Assembly (NCBI GenBank): GCA_900546005.1
Contig: URBJ01000122.1
Span: 1-5,139, forward strand
Source of the DNA: an uncultured Alistipes sp.
Lineage (GTDB): Bacteria > Bacteroidota > Bacteroidia > Bacteroidales > Rikenellaceae
Direction of reading: 5' to 3'
DNA: 5,139 bases
Part shown: positions 1 to 5,139 of the stretch, in pieces
How the letters are laid out: every line of letters starts with the position of its first letter
Numbering within the stretch: position 1 is the stretch's first letter
Made by a program: the position numbers and the translations under genes
The notes under the pieces: model-generated
The model's database searches: none
Seen by the model: the letters and a program-made list of their open reading frames with translations, nothing else
What the model was told of the DNA's origin: nothing

Positions 1-414
1 GCCCGGCCGGGATTCCGTGCCCGCCACAACAGCAGCTACTGGGACGGCACCCACTACCTCGGAGTTGGTCCATCGGCCCACTCCTACGACGGAATACAAC
101 GGACCTGGAACAGAGCCGATCTTCGCCAATATCTGCTTCTCGAACCGCACAACCGACACTTTGACTCGGAAACACTCTCCGACCGCGACCTGTACAACGA
201 ATTCATAATGACCTCCCTGCGCCGCATCGAAGGAGTAGATGCCGAAATACTGGAGCACCGTTTCGGGGCACGAAAATTGCACTATTTCACCCAACGCGCC
301 CAAAAATTCATCGACGAAGGCTTGCTGATGCGTCAACAAAACATGTTTTATATTCCTGCTATTCACTACCTGATCTCAGACTCCATAATCTCCGATTTGT
401 TCGATGTCATATAG
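1..414 (+). CDS. hemW: HemW, radical SAM heme chaperone (3' partial)
   Basis: This is the C-terminal 137 residues of a HemW-type protein (older name: oxygen-independent coproporphyrinogen III oxidase-like). The start and the radical-SAM CxxxCxxC cluster site lie upstream of the window. Frame 1 is open from base 1 to a TAG at 412-414. The clearest family signature is HNSSYWDGTHYLGVGPSAHS at visible residues 10-29, matching the 'RHNxxYW...YLGxGpxAHS' block that follows the radical-SAM barrel in HemW. A winged-helix-like C-terminal region follows, with an LRR-x-EGVD segment near residues 73-79 and an ending that reads SDSIISDLFDVI, as expected for Bacteroidota members. HemW family proteins bind heme and a 4Fe-4S cluster and are thought to deliver heme to cytoplasmic or respiratory acceptors. 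They are distinct from the true oxidase HemN, but this tail alone cannot test catalytic residues. No hairpin terminator is evident after the stop, so readthrough into the next gene is possible. I see no functional link to the glycogen genes downstream. Confidence 0.9.
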   Translation, partial: ARPGFRARHNSSYWDGTHYLGVGPSAHSYDGIQRTWNRADLRQYLLLEPHNRHFDSETLSDRDLYNEFIMTSLRRIEGVDAEILEHRFGARKLHYFTQRAQKFIDEGLLMRQQNMFYIPAIHYLISDSIISDLFDVI

Positions 415-444
415 AATTAAGGTCTAACCGACGGAGAAAAACCG

Positions 445-452
445 TATATTTG
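445..452 (+). promoter_or_regulatory. Bacteroidota-type -7 promoter box for the synthase-phosphorylase gene
   Basis: TATATTTG is an exact match to the Bacteroidota -7 consensus TAnnTTTG. It lies in the 88-base spacer between the hemW stop and the ATG at 503. A transcript starting about 6-8 bases downstream would have a leader of roughly 40-45 bases. I find no good -33 TTTG or TTG at the usual 19-base spacing; the nearest candidate is a degenerate TTAAGG at 417-422, so the -33 half is weak or missing. The leader is A-rich just before the start (ACTTAAAGACCGATAGAAT) and has no clear Shine-Dalgarno sequence, which is normal for this phylum. Placement and exact match make this a plausible promoter, but an 8-base motif can arise by chance. 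Confidence 0.6.
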
Positions 453-502
453 CATCGAGCTACAAATACGAAATACAACAGACACTTAAAGACCGATAGA
501 AT

Positions 503-3500
503 ATGTCAAAAAACGAAGAACTAAAAATGGTACCGGACTATTTGTTCGAAGTCAGCTGGGAGGTGTGCAACAAGGTCGGCGGCATCCACACGGTGATTGC
601 GACCAAAGTGCTGACACTGTCCCGTGAGCTGGGCGATCGGTACATTCTGATCGGCCCCGATGTTCATCGAGAAGACGTAAATCTCGAATTCGAGGAGGAT
701 CCCGAACTTCTGAAAGATTGGAAACAATCGCTCTTGGCCAACGACAACATCCGTGTGAAGATCGGACGCTGGAAGGTTAAGGGCAATCCCATAACGGTAC
801 TGGTCGATTTCAGCCAGTTCATCTCCAGCAAAGACGACATTCTGAAATATCTGTGGGAAAGCTACCGCGTCGACTCGATCAGCGGGCAGTGGGACTACAT
901 CGAACCCGTACTCTTCGGAACCGCTGCAGGAAAGGTAATCGAAAGCTACGTCAACTATTTCTGCTCGGCGGCCAACCGGATCGTAGCACATTTCCACGAA
1001 TGGATGACGGCAAGCGGCGGCTTGTATCTGCTCAACCACTCTCCGTATGTTGCGACGGTCTTCACGACCCATGCAACGGTTATGGGTCGCTGCATCGCCG
1101 GTAACGGGTTGCCGCTCTACAGCGACATGACCCGTCTGAATGCCGACGAACAGGCCCGCCGGTTCAATGTCGTGGCCAAACATTCGTTGGAAAAGATCGC
1201 AGCCGGCAACATGGACTGCTTTGCAACGGTCAGCAACCTCACGGCACGTGAATGTCGCTACCTGCTCGGCAAAGAGGTCGACATCGTCACGCCGAACGGA
1301 TTCGAAGACGACTTCGTCTGGGAACAACCCGAATTTGATCAAAAACGAGCCGAGGCCCGTCAGATGATGATCAAGGTGGCCGAAGCCTGTTTAGGCATTC
1401 ATTACGATACCGAACCCATGATCGTCGGGACGAGCGGCCGATACGAGTTCAAGAACAAGGGACTGGATATCTTCATCGACTCGTTGCTGGCTCTGTCACA
1501 ATCGTCCGACATCAAACGGCCCGTATTGGCCTATCTGACCGTACCCGCCGGCAACAAGGGTCCGAGAAAAGATCTTCAGGCTCACTTGGCCGATCCCAAC
1601 AATCCGATCGACCCGAACGTACTGCGCAATACGACCCATTACCTCGAAAATCCGGACTGGGACCCGATCATCAACCGCATCAAGAATACGCGATTGGTCG
1701 ATCCATCGTCACCGGTACAGGTCATTTTCGTTCCCTCGTACCTCAACCAAACCGACGGAATATTCAACAAGAGCTACTATGAACTGCTGTGCGGTGTGGA
1801 CGTTACGGTATTCCCCTCGTATTATGAACCTTGGGGCTACACACCGCTGGAAAGCATCGCCTTCTCCGTACCGACGATCACCACAACGCTGACCGGATTC
1901 GGGCTGTGGGTCGACAGCAAGCTCAAGAAACATGAAGGCGTAGCGGTGATCTCCCGTAACGACACGAACGACGCTGAGGTCGTAGCCCACATCTCCGAGG
2001 TCCTGCAAAAGTACCTGACCATGCCCGCCGAGGAGTATGCGAACTACCGCTCTTCGGCCCACGACATCTCGAAGATCGCTCTTTGGGAGAATCTGATCGA
2101 ATACTACTACGAGGCCTACCGGAAGGCCCACGATCGGGCAATCAGCCGAAACAACCGGGCTGCCTACGAAGGAGCCCACAACGAGACCACCAGCTTCGTC
2201 AAGCCACAGCCGACCAACTCGCCATCGTGGACACGGATTATGGTCAAACGTCAGCTTCCCGAGCAGCTTCACCCGCTCGAAGAGCTCTCGAAGAACCTGT
2301 GGTGGTGCTGGACGCTGGAGGCCTACGAACTGTTCGAGTACATCGATCGCGAACTTTGGGTCAAATGCGAAAAGAATCCGATCGATTTTCTCGACAGACT
2401 GACCCACTCGCGGATCCTCGCACTGGAGAAAGACGAACTCTTCTTGGGAAAACTGGATGCGGTCTATACGCGGTTCAAGAACTACATGAAGGAGAAAAAA
2501 CATGCTTCGGGACCCAGTATCGCCTACTTCAGCATGGAGTACGGTCTGCACAGTTCGCTGAAGATCTACTCGGGAGGATTGGGCATTCTGGCCGGCGACT
2601 ACCTGAAAGAGGCCAGCGACAAAAACGTTCCGATGGTTGCCGTGGGTCTGCTCTACCGCTATGGCTACTTCACCCAAAAGCTGTCGAATTCGGGAGCGCA
2701 GGAGGCCAGCTACGAGGCACAAAACTTCTCGAAACTGCCTATCTCTCCAGTACTTGATGATAACGGAAACTGGATGGACATTCAGGTCGCCCTGCCGGGA
2801 CGTATCGTTACGGCCCGCATCTGGCGGTGCGATGTCGGACGAACCGAACTCTACCTGCTGGATACGGATCACGAACTGAATCAGGACGAAGACCGTTCAA
2901 TCACCTACCACCTCTACGGAGGCGACTGGGAGAACCGACTGAAACAGGAGATGCTGTTAGGTATCGGCGGTATTCGTGCTCTGAAAGCGCTGAACATCAG
3001 ACAGGATATCTACCACTGCAACGAGGGTCACGCCGCATTCATCGGCATCGAAAGAATCCGCAACCTGATCCACAACTATAAACTCTCCTTCGACGATGCC
3101 ATCGAAGTGGTGCGTTCATCGTCGCTGTTCACGACACACACGCCCGTTCCTGCCGGACACGATGCCTTCCCGGAATCGATGATCCGTCAGTACATGTCCC
3201 ACTATCCGGACCGTTTGGGCATCACGTGGGAGCAGTTCATCAGTCTGGGACGTGCCTGTCCGGGCGATTCGAACGAAAAGTTCTCGATGAGTTTTCTGGC
3301 CTGCAACCTCTCTCAGGAGGTCAACGGCGTCAGCTGGTTGCACGGCGAGGTCAGCAAGGATATCTTCAAAAACATGTGGCCCGGTTACTTCAAAGACGAA
3401 CTCCACATCGGCTATGTGACCAACGGAGTCCACTTCCCCACGTGGTGTGCAGCCAACCTGCGCCGACTCTATGCGAAATACTTCAGCGAAGGATTCACGC

Positions 3501-4756
3501 AGAAAGAGTACGACATTGAGGCATGGCAAAAGGTTCGCCAGATCAGCAACCGCGAGTTGTGGGATGCACGTTTGGTGCTGAAAAACAAATTGATCAACCA
3601 CATCAAGCAACGCGTGAGCGATCCGAAGCAGTTCCGGTTCGACTCTCCGCGCCAGATGATCCGCATCAAAGAGTCGCTGAATCCGGACGTACTGACGATC
3701 GGCTTCGCCCGCCGTTTCGCCACCTACAAACGGGCAAACCTGCTCTTTACGAACCTCGACCGACTGGATAAAATCGTCAACAATCCGCAATGTCCGGTAC
3801 AGTTCATCTTCGCCGGAAAGGCTCACCCGAACGACAAACCGGGTCAGGATCTGATCAAACACGTCGTCGAAGTGGCCGCCATGCCGCAGTTCGTCGGCAA
3901 GATCATCTTCTTGCAGAACTACGATATGGAGCTCGCCCGACGCATGGTACAGGGCGTGGACGTATGGCTCAACACCCCGACCCGTCCGTTGGAGGCCTCG
4001 GGAACGAGTGGAGAGAAGGCAGTCATGAACGGTGTGATGCACTTCAGCGTACTGGACGGCTGGTGGGTCGAAGGTTACAAAGAGGGCGGCGGATGGATGC
4101 TGCCGATGGAGCGTACGTTCGAAGACCAGAATTTCCAGAACGAGATGGATGCCGAAATGATCTACAACACGATCGAGGAGCAGATCGTTCCGAAGTACTA
4201 CAAACGGGACGAAGAGAACATCCCGAACGAATGGGTGGAATCGATCAAGACCTGCATCGCAGACATCGCCTCGCACTTCACGACCAACCGAATGCTGAAC
4301 GATTATCAGGAACAGTTCTACACGAAACTGCATGAGCGGAACCTCAAGCTCAGAGCCGACGACTTCAAACTGACGCACGAGATTGTCGCATGGAAAAGAC
4401 GGGTCAGCGAGCATTGGGACAAGGTACATGTAGTCAACGTCAAGCAGGCCGATACCGGAAAGGGTTCCATACTGATGGGACACAGCTACAACGTTGAGGT
4501 CACTGTCGATATTGACGGATTGTCTCCGGAGGATATCGGCGTCGAAATGATTCTCTCCGATCAGATCACCGAAGGCAATGTACACGTAATTGCCAAGGTC
4601 GAGCTGAAGTACATACGCAAAGAGAACTCCATCGCCTATTTTTCAGGGAAGACCACACCGGAAGCGACCGGTTCGTTCGATATGGCGATCCGGGTATTCC
4701 CGAAAAACTCGAACCTGCCGCACCGTATGGATTTTGCCTTGGTCAAATGGGCATAA
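503..4756 (+). CDS. glgP: Glycogen synthase (GT3) / alpha-glucan phosphorylase (GT35) fusion
   Basis: A single 1417-residue cytoplasmic protein carries two glycogen enzymes. ATG 503 is the first possible start, because an in-frame TAG sits at 497-499; Met9 is a less likely alternative. Residues 1-552 are a GT3 synthase of yeast/animal type: KVGGIHT at 24-30, HFHEW at 163-167, FTTHATVMGR at 187-196, TPNGF at 263-267, GRYEFKNKG at 312-320, and the E-x7-E catalytic pair E442/E450 inside YYEPWGYTPLE. It should add glucose from a nucleotide sugar, probably UDP-glucose, to alpha-1,4-glucan. Residues 553-575 are a polar linker. Residues 576-1417 are a full-length GT35 phosphorylase of the TIGR02094 type: a DUF3417 segment with NLWWCW at 598-603, YSGGLG at 689-694, NEGH at 840-843, His879 (equivalent of His377 in muscle phosphorylase), R1071 and K1076 (phosphate/PLP contacts), and PLP lysine K1172 in EASGTSGEK. 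A beta-rich C-terminal segment ends in VKWA. This half should release glucose-1-phosphate. No signal peptide or membrane segment is visible. All key residues are present, so both halves look active. The debranching gene downstream fits a glycogen cluster. Confidence 0.95.
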   Translation: MSKNEELKMVPDYLFEVSWEVCNKVGGIHTVIATKVLTLSRELGDRYILIGPDVHREDVNLEFEEDPELLKDWKQSLLANDNIRVKIGRWKVKGNPITVLVDFSQFISSKDDILKYLWESYRVDSISGQWDYIEPVLFGTAAGKVIESYVNYFCSAANRIVAHFHEWMTASGGLYLLNHSPYVATVFTTHATVMGRCIAGNGLPLYSDMTRLNADEQARRFNVVAKHSLEKIAAGNMDCFATVSNLTARECRYLLGKEVDIVTPNGFEDDFVWEQPEFDQKRAEARQMMIKVAEACLGIHYDTEPMIVGTSGRYEFKNKGLDIFIDSLLALSQSSDIKRPVLAYLTVPAGNKGPRKDLQAHLADPNNPIDPNVLRNTTHYLENPDWDPIINRIKNTRLVDPSSPVQVIFVPSYLNQTDGIFNKSYYELLCGVDVTVFPSYYEPWGYTPLESIAFSVPTITTTLTGFGLWVDSKLKKHEGVAVISRNDTNDAEVVAHISEVLQKYLTMPAEEYANYRSSAHDISKIALWENLIEYYYEAYRKAHDRAISRNNRAAYEGAHNETTSFVKPQPTNSPSWTRIMVKRQLPEQLHPLEELSKNLWWCWTLEAYELFEYIDRELWVKCEKNPIDFLDRLTHSRILALEKDELFLGKLDAVYTRFKNYMKEKKHASGPSIAYFSMEYGLHSSLKIYSGGLGILAGDYLKEASDKNVPMVAVGLLYRYGYFTQKLSNSGAQEASYEAQNFSKLPISPVLDDNGNWMDIQVALPGRIVTARIWRCDVGRTELYLLDTDHELNQDEDRSITYHLYGGDWENRLKQEMLLGIGGIRALKALNIRQDIYHCNEGHAAFIGIERIRNLIHNYKLSFDDAIEVVRSSSLFTTHTPVPAGHDAFPESMIRQYMSHYPDRLGITWEQFISLGRACPGDSNEKFSMSFLACNLSQEVNGVSWLHGEVSKDIFKNMWPGYFKDELHIGYVTNGVHFPTWCAANLRRLYAKYFSEGFTQKEYDIEAWQKVRQISNRELWDARLVLKNKLINHIKQRVSDPKQFRFDSPRQMIRIKESLNPDVLTIGFARRFATYKRANLLFTNLDRLDKIVNNPQCPVQFIFAGKAHPNDKPGQDLIKHVVEVAAMPQFVGKIIFLQNYDMELARRMVQGVDVWLNTPTRPLEASGTSGEKAVMNGVMHFSVLDGWWVEGYKEGGGWMLPMERTFEDQNFQNEMDAEMIYNTIEEQIVPKYYKRDEENIPNEWVESIKTCIADIASHFTTNRMLNDYQEQFYTKLHERNLKLRADDFKLTHEIVAWKRRVSEHWDKVHVVNVKQADTGKGSILMGHSYNVEVTVDIDGLSPEDIGVEMILSDQITEGNVHVIAKVELKYIRKENSIAYFSGKTTPEATGSFDMAIRVFPKNSNLPHRMDFALVKWA

Positions 4757-4791
4757 TCGGTTAGGTCGATCGTTCGAATAACCCCTTTACG

Positions 4792-4826
4792 AAGGACGCT
4801 TCTCCACACAAAAGAGGCGTCCTTTT
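4792..4826 (+). terminator. Intrinsic terminator after the fusion gene
   Basis: The arms AAGGACGCTTCT (4792-4803) and AGAGGCGTCCTT (4813-4824) pair over 12 positions with a single G-U wobble (4800 with 4816). The loop is 9 bases (4804-4812). The right arm runs into TTTT at 4823-4826, a short U-tract. The hairpin begins 36 bases after the TAA of the fusion gene. The opposite strand lacks a matching T-run beyond the stem, so it should act mainly on + strand transcription. It separates the fusion gene from the debranching gene, although the short U-tract may allow some readthrough. Confidence 0.82.
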
Positions 4827-4876
4827 GCTATAAAAAACACCCGCCACGAACGGGACAAAAATTAACGTTTTTTTAT

Positions 4877-4907
4877 TTTGAAATGATATAATTTTTCGAT
4901 AGATTTA
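4877..4907 (+). promoter_or_regulatory. Candidate Bacteroidota promoter for the debranching-enzyme gene
   Basis: TTTG at 4877-4880 matches the -33 element. After exactly 19 bases it is followed by TAGATTTA at 4900-4907, which matches TAnnTTTG except for a final A in place of G. A start about 6-8 bases further on would leave a leader of roughly 20-25 bases before the ATG at 4936. The surrounding 4831-4935 stretch is strongly A+T rich compared with the coding DNA, as expected for a promoter region downstream of a terminator. A second near-match, TAATTTTT at 4889-4896, overlaps the spacer and could be used instead. No Shine-Dalgarno sequence precedes the ATG. Confidence 0.5.
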
Positions 4908-4935
4908 CACGTACGATTAGAAAATCTCTTCAAGT

Positions 4936-5139
4936 ATGGCTGTTTTACATTTTGACAAAAACGAATTAGGTAATCTGGAGTATTCACTTCAACGTGAAAT
5001 GCTCAGTACCAACCGTGCAGGCGGCTATATGAGCACCACGATCGTGTGCTGCAATACGCGGAAATACCACGGTCTGATGGTGTGCCCCAAAAACGAAGAC
5101 GACGAAAACAACTACGTGCTGCTCTCATCGGTCGACGAA
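4936..5139 (+). CDS. Glycogen debranching enzyme, N-terminal part (5' end only)
   Basis: The first 68 codons of a gene that continues past the window edge. ATG 4936 is the first usable start, because an in-frame TAG lies at 4918-4920 with no other start codon between. The segment STNRAGGYMSTTIVC (residues 24-38) followed by NTRKYHGLMV (40-49) matches the 'tNglGgYasst...trkYHGLLva' signature of the GDE_N domain. This domain opens bacterial and archaeal amylo-alpha-1,6-glucosidase-type debranching enzymes. In the family it is followed by a GH133-like catalytic (alpha/alpha)6 domain, which is not visible here, so catalytic residues cannot be checked. The expected role is hydrolysis of alpha-1,6 branch stubs left when a phosphorylase shortens outer chains, which fits its place directly after the GT35-containing gene. 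It lies 179 bases beyond that gene, behind a terminator and with its own promoter candidate, so it may be transcribed separately. No signal peptide is visible, so it is probably cytoplasmic. Confidence 0.9.
   Translation, partial: MAVLHFDKNELGNLEYSLQREMLSTNRAGGYMSTTIVCCNTRKYHGLMVCPKNEDDENNYVLLSSVDE

Noticed and set aside
17..208. A 63-residue + strand open frame at the left edge
   Set aside because: It is rich in Thr and Pro and out of phase with the hemW frame, which shows clear family motifs over the same bases.
521..1342. A 273-residue open frame on the - strand opposite the GT3 half
   Set aside because: No recognisable domain, and it is fully covered by the sense gene with conserved GT3 motifs.
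2083..2757. A 224-residue + strand open frame in another phase inside the fusion gene
   Set aside because: Its arginine-rich, low-complexity translation is typical of an out-of-frame reading of this gene. The real frame continues unbroken with DUF3417 and GT35 motifs, so it is not evidence of a frameshift.
1709..2872. A 387-residue open frame on the - strand spanning the synthase-phosphorylase junction
   Set aside because: Same reasoning: antisense shadow of a strongly conserved coding region, with no plausible motifs and no promoter of its own that I can see.
3116..4585. A 489-residue open frame on the - strand, antisense to the phosphorylase half
   Set aside because: It lies wholly inside a well-recognised gene, its translation resembles no family I know, and its length is explained by the sense gene's codon choice, which leaves few stops on the opposite strand.
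4840..4854. A second hairpin, CCCG/CGGG with a 7-base loop, after the main terminator
   Set aside because: The stem is only 4 bp and the nearest T-run starts 13 bases later, at 4868, so it is unlikely to terminate transcription. It could be chance.
4874..4880. TATTTTG as a -7 promoter box
   Set aside because: It is one base short of TAnnTTTG and has no -33 element upstream. Its TTTG works better as the -33 half of the candidate ending at 4907.

Overview
The window looks like a chromosomal segment from a member of the Bacteroidota, most likely order Bacteroidales. An Alistipes-like or other gut lineage would fit, but the genus cannot be fixed from sequence alone. Three things support this. 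The promoter-like elements follow the Bacteroidota pattern (TAnnTTTG near -7) rather than the E. coli -10/-35 pattern. No start codon has a recognisable Shine-Dalgarno sequence. The central gene is a glycogen synthase of the eukaryote-like GT3 type joined to an alpha-glucan phosphorylase, an arrangement I associate with Bacteroidales. Coding DNA is a little above half G+C by eye, while the spacers are clearly A+T rich.

Layout: positions 1-414 hold the 3' end of hemW (radical-SAM heme chaperone), cut by the window edge. An 88-base spacer follows, with an exact TATATTTG promoter box. Positions 503-4756 are one intact 1417-residue gene encoding the synthase-phosphorylase fusion. A 179-base A+T-rich spacer comes next, with a strong hairpin terminator and a second Bacteroidota-type promoter candidate. 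Positions 4936-5139 are the first 68 codons of a glycogen debranching enzyme that runs off the window. All genes lie on the + strand.

Together the last two genes form a glycogen storage and mobilisation cluster. The GT3 half should extend alpha-1,4-glucan from a nucleotide sugar (probably UDP-glucose). The GT35 half should release glucose-1-phosphate from chain ends by phosphorolysis. The debranching enzyme should remove the branch stubs that stop a phosphorylase. The terminator and second promoter between them suggest they are at least partly separate transcription units. hemW appears to be an unrelated neighbour.

Most of the window is ordinary core metabolism. I see no mobile element, CRISPR array, RNA gene or wholly unknown system. 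The points worth a second look are the pairing of opposing catalytic activities in one polypeptide, the apparent loss of the glucose-6-phosphate-sensing arginine cluster in the GT3 half, and a Met-to-Glu change beside the PLP lysine of the GT35 half.
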